Assembly: GCA_019918135.1 (NCBI GenBank)
Contig: WBZZ01003100.1
Span: 221,001-285,000, forward strand
DNA length: 64,000 nt
Origin: Paulinella micropora
Lineage: Eukaryota > Cercozoa > Imbricatea > Euglyphida > Paulinellidae
Direction of reading: 5' to 3'
Shown here in pieces: positions 53,680 through 64,000 of this stretch. Numbering within the stretch: the stretch's first letter is position 1; each line of letters begins with the position of its first letter. Made by a program: the position numbers and the translations under genes. The notes under the pieces are model-generated. The model searched no databases. It was not told where the DNA came from and worked only from the letters and a program-made list of their open reading frames with translations.

Positions 53680-53838
53680 TAATAGTGTATCTCCTGCCGA
53701 TTGCTGAGCCAAAAGGCCATGTGCATCCAGTCCTCCATTCCATAAGGAAAGTCTCCACACCAATCGGTGGAATAAAGGAAGTGACGGCATAGAACATTAC
53801 TCTAGGAGCTTTATATAATAATATAATAATAATAATAA
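53300..53838 (-). repeat. SINE copy and second-family repeat with (AAT)n
   Basis: A long (AAT)n tract (about 53311-53376) is followed by one SINE (53377-53645), another tract, a partial copy of the 173-bp second family (53686-53816) and a further tract. The order matches 33.6-34.2 kb and 51.0-51.6 kb. Confidence 0.85.
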
Positions 53839-55010
53839 TAATAATTAGGGGCTGCGCCAGCACCTGAAAGGATGGTTTGCGGTGCGCGAATCGCGCAACC
53901 ACCCCCCTCTTCCCATCGTCGCTTTTCCTCTCATTCTCACATGCACAACTTTACAGCCTCGGAGCAATCTCAGCCATTCATTTTGGTGCCGGCAAATTCG
54001 CTTCGGGTACGTACAATTGCGGGGCTGGGGTTCCCGGGGGATGGCCCCCCGGACCCCACCTTTCCACAGTCGACAGGGTACGTTCAATTGCCGGAGGTAA
54101 GCGGCATAAACCCTACTGGCACAACTCTTAGAGCCTTGGAGCATTCTCAGCCATTCATTTTGGTGCCGGCTAATTCGCGTGGAGTACGTACAATTGCCGG
54201 GCTGGGGTTCCCGGGAGGAGAGCCCACGGTACGTTCGATTGCCGGAGGTACCAGCAGAATGCAAATGTAATCTCTGGTGGCGCAAAAACCTAAAATCTCT
54301 GGGTTTTGTACCACCCGGCACCAAAAGCTTTGGATCTACGAAGAGAGCTCACCCAGAAGTGTCGGGTACACCAAACATCAGCGCCTCTGGTGTGCGCAAA
54401 CGGCGCCTGGTGGCGCAAAACCTGAATTTTCTTGTTTGTACGCCATCCGGCACCACAATTTTTATATTTTCGAAGAGAGCTCAAGAAGTGTCAGATACAC
54501 CAAATATCAGCCGCTAAATCCCTCTGGTATGCGCAAACGGCGCGTGGTGGCACAATGACCTCAATGTTCTGGTTTCTGTGCCACCCGCGACCAAAACGGT
54601 ACGTAGAATTGCAGGGCTGGGGTTTCCGGGGGCAGGGACCCCTGGACCACCCTTCCCCGTCGACAGCTTACGTTCTATTGCCGGAGGTACCAGCAAATAC
54701 TCCCAAAAAAGCAAGGAACTTTGGCGTTCAGGACACTCCCCTAACGCAAATATTTGCGTGAATTCCAAAAACATCATATCAGCATCAATATCCAGTCTGG
54801 GGCTAGCCACCCTGCAAATATGAGCTCCCAACTCCTCCTCGTTCCCACAAACCATGATTTATAGATACAGGGGTGCGGAAATGGTGGGGATGGGTGGGAA
54901 GGCGTACACAATTTCCAAATTGCCCCTCCACCCAAACCCCCCACCCCCTACTCCCAACACCGTTCAGTGATAATAACGATAATGACAATAACAATAGCAA
55001 TGACAATAAC
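53839..55010. repeat. Satellite mosaic, second block
   Basis: This has the same motif set as 51.9-53.3 kb: AGGGGCTGCGCCAGCACC at the start (53846), several CATTCATTTTGGTGCCG and GTACGTACAATTG...GGGCTGGGGTTCCCGG units, repeated TGGTGGCGCAAAA segments, and one CGCAAATATTTGCG copy at 54744-54757. Confidence 0.75.
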
Positions 55011-55015
55011 AATAA

Positions 55016-55068
<53 letters not shown>

Positions 55069-55341
55069 GTGCTTCTCTGTCAATGGCTGATGCATTTCTG
55101 CACATGCGCCTCCATCGTCTCACCCGTGAGGGGAGTACGAAGAATTGACGATAAGCTCTAATGACACCCCCGCAAGGGCAGTTCCAACACTTCCAGACGG
55201 GACGGGCCGGTATGTTCAATGAAAATACTGGTCCAGAAATAGACCGGTATGATCAATGAAAATACTGGTGGCACCGACGGGAATCGAACTGGCGACTGGG
55301 CCCAGATGGTAGAACTTGACCACTGGGCTATCACGGTGTCC

Positions 55342-55375
<34 letters not shown>

Positions 55376-55643
55376 GTGCTTCTCTGTCAATGGCTGATGC
55401 ATTTCTGCACATGCGCCTCCATCGTCTCACCCGTGAGGGGAGTACGAAGAATTGACGATAAGCTCTAATGACACCCCCGCAAGGGCAGTTCCAACACTTC
55501 CAGACGGGCCGGTATGTTCAATGAAAATACTGGTCCAGACGGATCGGTATGTTCAATGAAAATACTGGTGGCACCGACGGGAATCGAACTGGCGACAGGG
55601 CCCAGATGGTAGAACTTGACCACTGGGCTATCACGGTGTCCAA

Positions 55644-55680
<37 letters not shown>

Positions 55681-55947
55681 GTGCTTCTCTGTCAATGGCT
55701 GATGCATTTCTGCACATGCGCCTCCATCGTCTCACCCGTGAGGGGAGTACGAAGAATTGACGATAAGCTCTAATGACACCCCCGCAAGGGCAGTTCCAAC
55801 ACTTCCAGACGGGCCGGTATGTTCAATGAAAATACTGGTCCAGACGGATCGGTATGTTCAATGAAAATACTGGTGGCACCGACGGGAATCGAACTGGCGA
55901 CAGGGCCCAGATGGTAGAACTTGACCACTGGGCTATCACGGTGTCCA

Positions 55948-55984
<37 letters not shown>

Positions 55985-56507
55985 GTGCTTCTCTGTCAAT
56001 GGCTGATGCAAATCTGCACATGCGCCTCCATCGTCTCACCCGTGAGGGGAGTACGAAGAATTGATGATGGGCTCTAATGACACCCCCGCAAGGGCAGTTC
56101 CAACACTTCCAGACGGACCGGTATGTTCAATGAAAATACTGGTGGCACCGACGGGAATCGAACTGGCAACAGGGCCCAGATGGTAGAACTTGACCACTGG
56201 GCTATCACGGTGTCCAAATAATAATAATAATAATAATAATAGTGCTTCTCTGTCAATGGCTGATGCATTTCTGCACATGCGCCTCCATCGTCTCACCCGT
56301 GAGGGGAGTACGAAGAATTGACGATAAGCTCTAATGACACCCCCGCAAGGGCAGTTCCAACACTTCCAGACGGACCGGTATGTTCAATGAAAATACTGGT
56401 CCAGACGGAGCGGTATGTTCAATGAAAATACTGGTGGCACCGACGGGAATCGAACTGGCGACAGGGCCCAGATGGTAGAACTTGACCACTGGGCTATCAC
56501 GGTGTCC

Positions 56508-56540
<33 letters not shown>
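55011..56540 (-). repeat. Array of five tRNA-derived SINEs joined by (AAT)n
   Basis: Units lie at about 55069-55342, 55376-55642, 55680-55946, 55985-56217 (one sub-repeat only) and 56241-56507, all minus strand. Heads and bodies are nearly identical to those at 49.5-51.8 kb. The variation in sub-repeat number (one, two or three) suggests unequal exchange. Confidence 0.9.
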
Positions 56541-56543
<3 letters not shown>

Positions 56544-57526
56544 ATATCTGAGGCGTACTGATGCAGCTAATGGCATATCCTCAACGGACATAAGCCTCCA
56601 ATACCCTTGTTCGAGGTCCTCCACCCCCCCGTGTCAGTCTCTCGCCTGATGATCGGGGCCACCGATGGAGCTCCTGAGGGCAAGACTGCACTAAGCCGAG
56701 GTTATTCCGCAGTCCCAGCAACCTCTTGCAAGACGTCACCGAATGTGCAAGTGCATACACCAAGCGCGGTTGCTAGAGCTGCCTCGAAACCCCACCCATA
56801 ACAATCTGGTGTCTGCTGGGTCCTGGGCTATCAACCAGCATATGCGGAGTTTAAGATCTTTTACGCGCGCAACGACCCTCCTCCCCAGCATCTACCACCA
56901 AAGGGTTATGAGTTGGCGTCACAGTTTAACGCCTTGAGGCCATTGGGCTGGAACTCTGTTAAGCAAGTGTGACTAGGTTTTTTCATCGGGATTTCCCTCA
57001 AATATGTCACAGTCAACACTCCAAGGCAGATTTACTATATCTGAGGCGTACTGATGCAGCTAATGGCATATCCTCAACGGACATAAGCCTCCAATACCCT
57101 TGTTCGTGGTCCTCCACCCCCCCGCGTCAGTCTCTCGCTTGATGATCGGGGCCACCGATGGAGCTCCTGAGGGCAAGGCTGCACTAAGCCGAGGTTATTC
57201 CGCAGTCCCAGCAACCTCTTGCAAGACGTCACCGAATGTGCAAGTGCATACACCAAGCGCGGTTGCTAGAGCTGCCTCGAAACCCCACCCATAACAATCT
57301 GGTGTCTGCTGGGTCCTGGGCTATCAACCAGCATATGCGGAGTTTAAGATCTTTTACGCGCGCAACGACCCTCCTTCCCAGCATGTACCACCAAAGGGTT
57401 ATGAGTTGGCGTCACAGTTTAACGCCTTGAGGCCATTGGGCTGGAACTCTGTTTAGCAAGTGTGACTAGGTTTTTTCATCGGGATTTCCCTCAAATATGT
57501 CACAGTCAACACTCCAAGGCAGATTT
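56541..57526. repeat. Tandem duplication of a 493-bp unit
   Basis: Two copies beginning ACTATATCTGAGGCG (56540 and 57033) are nearly identical over 493 bp, and (AAT)n flanks the pair. Each includes GATCGGGGCCACCGATGG and TTATGAGTTGGCGTCACAG. Short ORFs duplicated in both are probably not genes. The unit is of unknown family and could be a SINE or LINE piece. Confidence 0.9.
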
Positions 57527-58814
57527 AATAATAATAATAATAATAATAATAATCATAATAATAATAATAATAACTAGGGGCTGCGCCAACACCTGAAAGG
57601 ATGGTTTACCGGTGCGCTTCGCGCACCAAACCCCGCCAGCCCCACTTCTTATCACTTTTTGGAGGCCCCCCCCCCCCCCTCCCGCCCCCTTTCCCTTCCA
57701 CAGGGTACGTTGAATTGCCGGAGGTGCCGCAAAGGGCAATTGGTGGCAAAAAACCTCAATTTTCAGGTGTGGGTGCCACCCGCGACCAGAACGAGTGCGT
57801 ACAATCGCAGGGTTCCCCCGACCCCCACTTTCCCTTCGACTGGGTACGTTGAATAGCCGGAGGTGCCGCAAAGGGCGCCTGGTGGCAAAGAACGTCAATT
57901 TTCAGGTGTGGGTGCCACCCGCGACCAGAACGGGTACACACAATCGCAGGGCTCCCCCGGACCCCCCTTTCCCTTCGACAGGGTACGTTGAATTGCCGGA
58001 GGCGCCGCAAAGGGCACCTGGTGGCCAAAAAACCTCAATTTTCATGTGTGGGTGCCACCCGCGACCAGAACGGGTACGTACAATCACAGGGCTGGGGTTC
58101 CCGGGGGGAGGGCCCCCGGACACCCCCTGCCCCGTCGACAGGGTACGTTCAAATGCCGGAGCCACCGGCAAGTACTGCCAAAAAACAAGGAAATTTGGCA
58201 TTCAGGACACTCCCCTAACGCAAATATTTGCGTGAATTCCAAAAAAATTATAACAGCATCAAGATCGAGTCTGGGGCTAGCTACCCTGCCAATATGAGCT
58301 CCCAACTGCTCCTGGTTTCCACAAACCATGATTTATAGGGATGGGGGGTGCAAAAATAGGCCAAAAAAACCAGGAATTTTGGCATTCAGGACACTCCCCT
58401 AAGGCAAATATTTGCGTGAATTCCAAAACAAATATATCAGCATCAACATCGAGTCTGGGGCTAGCCACCCTGTCATTATGAGCTCCCAACCACTCCTGGT
58501 TCACACAAACCATGATTTATAGGGACAGGGGTGCGAAAAAATAAGGAAATTTGGCATTCAGGACACTCCCCTAACGCAAATATTTGCGTGAATTCCAAAA
58601 AAATCATATCAGCATCAACATCGAGTCTGGGGCTAGCCACCCTGCAAATATGAGATCCCAACTCCTCCTCGTTCGCACAAATCATGATTTATTCCGACAG
58701 GGGTGCGGAAAAGGGGGGGTGGGTGGGGGGGGGGGGCGGGGTACACAATTTTCATTTTCCCCCTCCCCCCAAACCCCCCACCCCCTTTTCCAACACCTTT
58801 CAGGGATAATAATA
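57527..58814. repeat. Satellite mosaic, third block
   Basis: An (AAT)n tract, then AGGGGCTGCGCCAACACC (57577), three consecutive roughly 120-bp units of GGTACGTTGAATTGCCGG...GGTGTGGGTGCCACCCG, and three tandem units with CATTCAGGACACTCCCCT and the CGCAAATATTTGCG palindrome (58219-58232, variant at about 58400, 58574-58587). No gene was seen. Confidence 0.75.
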
Positions 58815-58871
58815 ACTAGAGCTACGCCATCACCTGAAAAGATAGTTTACGTTGCACGAACGCACTGTCCC

Positions 58872-58904
<33 letters not shown>

Positions 58905-60140
58905 CCCTTCCCAATGTCGCTTTTCCTCTCTTTCTCACATGCACAACTTTGACGACCTTGAAGCAATCTCAGCCATTTATCTAGCACTACTTTGTCATTA
59001 TTTTTGCAATACCCAATTTCAGCCATATCCCCAAAAGAGCTCGTCTTAAGACCTGATATAGCAGAAAGGTGGAAAAAACGTAGCCACAGGTTTGTTTGGG
59101 TGAAAAAAAAAACGGAGGAAGGTCTTGTTTGTTGCTACTTCAGACACTTTCGATGTCTCATGATGAGAAATGCACACATCCAAAGTCAGAACTAAGAAAT
59201 GAGAAAGGTTCTAGAGAAAACAGAGAACATGTGTGCTTTCAGTCGTTTTCACAGAGCCACTTTCCCAGACAACTCAGGGTCGGTGGCTTCTTCACTCTTG
59301 TTTGCGTAGAACTTTACACACCCATGCCTCATGTTCGAACGTTCTGACAACAGCGATCTCTTTCTCGCAGCACTGGCGACAGCTGGCTTCTCAAAGAAAG
59401 ACTTGCCTCAGTTTTATCCAAACCTTCTACCAAAACATCCTTTTTTCCACCTTTCTGCTATATCAGGTCTTAAGCTTGCGAAATCAAAAAAGATCAGCCT
59501 CTTAACCCCTCTGACATAATTTTTCAGGTCCTTGAGCATTCTCAGCATTCATTTCGGCAGTACTTATTTTCGTAAATTGTTTCTTCAACAAATGCACTAA
59601 AAAGAGCGCGTCCCAAGGTGAAAACCAAAAGATCAGCCTCTCACCGTCTGGCACAACGTGTAGAGCAATTAGGCATTCTCAGCCATTCGTTTTGGCACTA
59701 CTTAGTCACTTCATTCGGTACGTGTGTTAAGGGGCTGGATCCCGGGGAGAGTCCCCCGGACCGCCCCTTTGCACAGTCGATACGGTACCTACAATTGCCT
59801 GAGGTACTAGTAAAAACAAGGACTTCTGGCATTCAGGACACTCAAAACACGCAAATATTGCATGCATTCCAATATGTTAACATCAACCACGAGTCTGGGG
59901 CTAGGGATCCTGCAAATACGAGCTCCTAACTTCTGGTTCCCTCAAACCATGATTTATTCCGACAGGATTCCGGGGAAAGCCCCCCCCCCCCCCCCACACA
60001 CACACACACACACACACCCTTCCCACAGTCGAGTAGGTTACGTGCGATTACGGGGCAGTACCGCCCAACCCCTGCTTCCAACACCTTTCAGAGATAATAG
60101 TAACCATAAATAACAAAAATAAGAGTAAGGCGCCTCGTGA
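58815..60140. repeat. Degenerate satellite remnants and short microsatellites
   Basis: A divergent ACTAGAGCTACGCCATCACC start (58817), a (CT)n tract at 58876-58903, another satellite unit at about 59640-59990 and a (CA)n tract at 59995-60018. Interspersed small ORFs show no recognisable domain. Confidence 0.6.
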
Positions 60141-60907
60141 AAGTGCTTGTTGCGTCAGGACTCTGACCTCAACGCCAAAACGCGCAAGCGTTCCACAAAG
60201 GAAGTCCACAAGCTGCAAAGCATGAGGACTTGGTGCATACATACCAGAGCAGCAAACGCGGCAGCTGCAGCCAGCACCTTGATCTGCGCAAGCAAGCAAC
60301 CATCATGGATGGTGCACTTGAAATGCTGTGAGAAGCAACGGGCGACTGGCCTGTGGTGACTGTGCGGTAGCTTTGGACAAGATGATATGCGTGGTGGCCC
60401 CGCCGGGCCGCGCCACCACCTCCCCGTCAAAGGCGCGGAAATAGCTAGTAACAGCATGCAGCATGTTTCAGTGCGGCACGTGTTGATCACCAACAGCGAC
60501 GGCAAGAGTAGACTGAGGAAAGTACCGGTGCACGTACTTGGACTGCTCCTTGGTCAGGCTTTCATGCACAGCGCACTCCAGGTCTGAGCGCGTACAGCAC
60601 AGCTCAGATCGACCGACAGAAAGAACCATTTCTGCGCCGCTGCAGACGCGCTGACCTTTGAAAAACGAAGCCAGCAGCATTTGGGACCGATCGTGCCCCA
60701 CTAACCAATACATGCCAAAAGCCCAGTAAAAACATTGCCTGTACCGGCTTTTTGCAGTATGAACAAAAGTGAATGAACACGGAAGTAACCACTAGTTCCA
60801 GATAATGGGCCAAGTTTGTGTTAGTGTGCCTTAGTAGCTATATGGCATGTTGAAACTTACCCGCGTCTTGTGCGCGTGCCCGGGAGCCACCGTGCGGGGG
60901 CTCTACC
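60141..60907. other. Unassigned sequence
   Basis: GC-balanced sequence with short overlapping ORFs on both strands, for example 60155-60505 on the minus strand. None has recognisable domains or a consistent codon signature. Nothing is claimed. Confidence 0.4.
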
Positions 60908-61640
60908 TAGATATGAGATATGGATACAGATACAGATACAGATACAGATACAGATACAGATACAGATACAGATACAGGTACAGATTTAGATATAGATCCT
61001 AGACCCAAGATCTAGATCCCATATCTAGATTATCTAGATCTAGATCTAGATATATAGATGTAGGTATAGATATAGATATAGATATAGATATAGATATAGA
61101 TATAGATATAGATATAGATATAGATATATAGATACAGATATAGATATAGATATAGATATGGACATAGATATAGACACAGATACAGACATAGATATATAGA
61201 TATAGATATAGATATAGATATAGATATAGATATAGATATAGATATAGATATAAATATAAGTATATGATTGGTCTATCAGCGCTGCACAACCAAAGAATAT
61301 GCATGTATTTATAAATGTAATAGATATAGATATATATATACACAGAAATAGATATAGGTATAGATGTAGATCTTGATACAGATACATATATAGATATAGA
61401 TATAGATATAGATATAGATATAGATATAGATATAGATATATTTCAATATATATACACATATATTTATAGTTATAGACATATATTTATAGTTATGGACATA
61501 GCTATAGACATATATATATACATACATATATGTATATATATATATATAGAGAGAGAGAGAGATAGATATAGATATAGATATAGATATAGATATAGATATA
61601 GATACAGATATAGATATAGATATAGATACGGACAGGCGGT
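60908..61640. repeat. (TATAGA)n / (CAGATA)n microsatellite
   Basis: About 730 bp of hexamer and tetramer runs (GATACA, TATAGA), interrupted by a short unique piece at about 61255-61320. The Tyr-Ile/Tyr-Leu repeat ORFs on the minus strand are artefacts. Confidence 0.95.
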
Positions 61641-62980
61641 TCAGGCGTGTGTTGCGGCTGCGACTCGGCGTCCAGTTCATCGTAGGCCCAGCTCGCCCAT
61701 GCGTCGTCCTCCTTGCATGCGGACGAGGAGGATGAGGATAAAGACGAGGATGAGGACGAGGATGAGGACAAGGATGAGGACAAGGACGCAGGCCAGGAGG
61801 GAGAGGACGAAGAGGAAGACGAGGACGCAGAAGTCGAAGATGAAGAAGAAGGAGAGCTCGGGGAGAAGAGAGAACCAGAGTGGTGTTGGGAGCCAGAAGG
61901 CCTCGAGGATGTGGAGGATGGTAAAGCGAAAGACCGGGCGGTGGGGTGTTGAGGGGGATGCAAAAACTGTGCGAAATGCGTAGGGTTTTTGCGGTAGCAC
62001 CTCATTCCTGCAGGCCACACACATCTAGCACGTACACTGATGGCATAGCAGCCAAAAAAAGCCACCGCCAACAACAACAATATAGCCGCAGGACAAGAAA
62101 TGCCTCCTCCGCGCCTTTGTACACGGCTACTAATTGCAGAGAGACCATAAGCGCAGGGCGGCAAGCTGCTCCTCTTCGGCTGGCGCTTGACTTCGGTCCC
62201 TGCTCCGCGCAGCTCTTCCCAGTCCTCGTCCTCGCTCGCCTCCGCTGCCTCCTCCTCCTCGTCCAGCGCTTCCTCTCCCTGCTCGGGCACGTAGGCTTCA
62301 TCTTCACTGCTGTTCGCGCGCCGCTTCCTGGGCACCGCCACGGACCGTCCCCAGCCCACTTCTTGCTTCTGCCCCTCCTCTGCCTCTTCTTCAGCCTCGC
62401 TATCTGATAGGTCTTCTTTGTAACAGACTTCTTTACGCTGTCGTGTGTTCCGTCGCACGCTGCGGCTCTCTGTCCCGGTGTGTGGCGCGCGCCCTTTGGC
62501 TGGGAATTGCCGTGAGGGAGAAGCCGACGCACCAGCGGCTGCGGCTCTGCCTGTTAGCTGTTTTTTGCCTGCTGTTGTCGTCGGTGTTGTCTTTGTCGTC
62601 GTCGTCGTCATTGTTGTTGTCGTTGTCTTCGTTATCGTCGTCGTTGTCGTTTTTTTGGCTGTTTTTGCTTTCGCTGCTGTTGCCGTGACTAGTATTTTGG
62701 CCAGCTTGGCCGCGCACTGCAGCCGGTCGCGTGCCGTGGGCTTGCGGCGGCCGTTGGTGGCGGCGCGCCCGCTGCTGCTGGCCGCGGCTGGCGAGGCAGC
62801 AGCAGCGTCTCCCGCTGGCAGCGGCGGCGGCACTGCGTCGGCCTGGTGCCCCGACTCGGCAGCTGACTGTGTTTGGCGCCGCTTCTTGGCAGCTGGCGCG
62901 CAAGCAGGCAGCGCGGCATCGGTCAGCTGCGAACTGCAACAACACCAGCAAAGACATGCAGCTTCAGGCAGGCGATTCAA
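61641..62980 (-). CDS. Low-complexity acidic/Lys-rich protein, partial
   Basis: The minus-strand frame opens at the ATG at 62980 ([15 protein letters not shown]) and runs about 445 residues before entering the TATAGA microsatellite, where it ends. It has Ala/Pro-rich and Thr/Lys-rich blocks, a basic-then-acidic segment ([24 protein letters not shown]) and Glu-rich runs. A hydrophobic stretch ([20 protein letters not shown]) and a Ser-rich tail follow. The basic-acidic part recalls chromatin-type proteins, like the SAP gene at 17.9 kb, which also ends in a GATA-type repeat. The hydrophobic and Ser-rich tail may be intron or noncoding. Confidence that the whole frame is one gene is low. Confidence 0.35.
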
Positions 62981-63084
62981 GCGGGAATTGAAAGAGGTAC
63001 AGAGGCTTGGTTAGTACAGAAATGGAGGAAGCCTGCGCTTTCCCGGAGACGCCATCAACGAAATCGTCTTGTAGGGTACATGCA

Positions 63085-63235
63085 ATACATGCAATAATGA
63101 AAACATGCATGCATAAATACATACATACATGCATACATTCGTGCTTACATGCTTACATGCCATATATGCATGTATGCATGTATGATACATGCATGCACAC
63201 ACACACACACATACATACACACATACATACATAAG
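63085..63235. repeat. (CATA)n / (CATG)n microsatellite
   Basis: Tetranucleotide runs of CATA, CATG and ACAC. No coding content. Confidence 0.9.
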
Positions 63236-63272
63236 GGGTGGTTCAAAAGTTTTGCACCATAAGTCAACCCTA

Positions 63273-64000
63273 CTTTCTCTGAGCAAGGGCTGCAGCCTGT
63301 GGCACAGGTTATATGTGGAGCGTGTATAACATCTAGTGGGAAGACTACAATATCTATGTAATGCGGCTTAACCACACCAGAGACATTTTGTTAAGTACCG
63401 CACCATGTGTTGAAGCTACACATTTTATAAAATCAATATATACAATAACAAGTATTGAAAACATCGAATTATATATAATGACAGGTGTCTAATAGAAAAC
63501 ATATTGCACCTTGAGTCCTAGGGGCATATGGGACATATTATTTGTAGGGTGTAGCTTACTTGAGGGCGATTGAAAATCATGTCAGTTCATTTGAGCAAAT
63601 AAAGCAAAGCAAAAGAGAGATCGCCAACACACATAGTTCTACGAAAAAAACGCCTTTTGTTTTTACAGATGGTGAGCCTACCTCCCCCAATCGCTCTTCT
63701 TGGCAAGAATTCAGAAAAGTTGGAAGTCTCAAAAATCGGGTCTGACAAAGGCATCCTGGGATGGTGGGATACATACATACCTTCACTCTATTTTTCCCTG
63801 AGCAACCGCTACAGCCTGTGGTGCAGGTTATCTGGACAACATGCATAACACCCACAGATGTGTTTCTCTCAAGTCTAACTCTTGCTGGAGATGAATAAGA
63901 AAAGTGTTGAAAAGTGTCGAAAATTGGTCTCACAAAGGGCTACACTCAGGGGCCAGGAGGCTTTCTCTGAGCAAGCGCTGCAACCTGTGGCGCAGCTTTT
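63273..64000. repeat. Dispersed 40-bp repeat, three copies
   Basis: CTTTCTCTGAGCAAG, then GCTGCAGCCTGTGGC, then CAGGTTAT recurs at 63273-63312, 63792-63831 (variant) and 63961-64000 (cut by the window edge). The second copy is followed by a stretch that roughly matches the first copy's flank, so these are probably parts of a larger element. No gene is evident between them. Confidence 0.6.

Noticed and set aside
33787..56296. Many ORFs with runs of Ile, Tyr, Leu or Asn
   Set aside because: These are translations of (AAT)n tracts and SINE bodies. They repeat identically with the repeats and are not genes.
60999..61680. Minus-strand ORFs of Tyr-Ile and Tyr-Leu repeats
   Set aside because: Translation of the TATAGA microsatellite.

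Overview
The window looks like nuclear DNA of a eukaryote, probably a protist or alga, although I cannot name the host. Three things point that way: short spliceosomal-type introns with GT and AG ends, two Ty1/copia retrotransposons, and tRNA-derived SINEs with (ATT)n tails alongside large microsatellites. No rRNA, functional tRNA or bacterial operon is visible.

Positions 1-17.6 kb form a compact, GC-rich, intron-poor gene island. It is unlike the rest of the window and reads as an integrated double-stranded DNA virus. The anchor is a broken gene at 13219-15231 with the motifs of a herpesvirus/mirusvirus-type terminase large subunit, the DNA-packaging motor of Duplodnaviria. Around it lie a large membrane protein, two secreted cysteine-rich proteins that may share a domain, a type II membrane glycosyltransferase, a cyclin, an F-box/LRR-like protein, an ankyrin-repeat protein and a 14-finger C2H2 protein. 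Many are arranged head-to-head, separated by short intergenic regions with hairpins, G/C tracts, a roughly 280-bp tandem hairpin repeat and a shared promoter-like element. Several reading frames carry single-base shifts, so the island is either decaying or has indel errors. A copia fragment cuts off its left end. A mirusvirus-like origin is inferred from the presumed unicellular host and the introns; the sequence shown does not prove it.

Positions 17.6-33.5 kb hold a SAP-domain gene that runs into a GATA microsatellite. After it comes a decayed copia element (19.7-28.4 kb) with a small upstream ORF, Gag-protease, integrase, RT-RNase H, an extra third ORF and a 222-bp 3' LTR. A DNA-methyltransferase remnant follows, then a second, minus-strand copia element.

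Positions 33.5-37 kb are SINEs and nested tandem repeats. Positions 37-47.7 kb hold a candidate multi-exon gene with a ParB-like domain and an adenine-methyltransferase-like region. Its noncoding parts are seeded with a 17-bp palindrome (GGAGTAG NNN CTACTCC), and a second palindrome family (core CTTTTATGCATAAAAG) dominates 46-47.7 kb. Both are unexplained and may mark introner-like or other mobile elements.

Positions 49.4-64 kb are almost entirely repeats: head-to-tail arrays of a tRNA-derived SINE joined through (AAT)n tracts, a 493-bp tandem duplication, a satellite mosaic with a CGCAAATATTTGCG palindrome, and TATAGA-type microsatellites. One low-complexity acidic ORF lies at about 61.6-63 kb.
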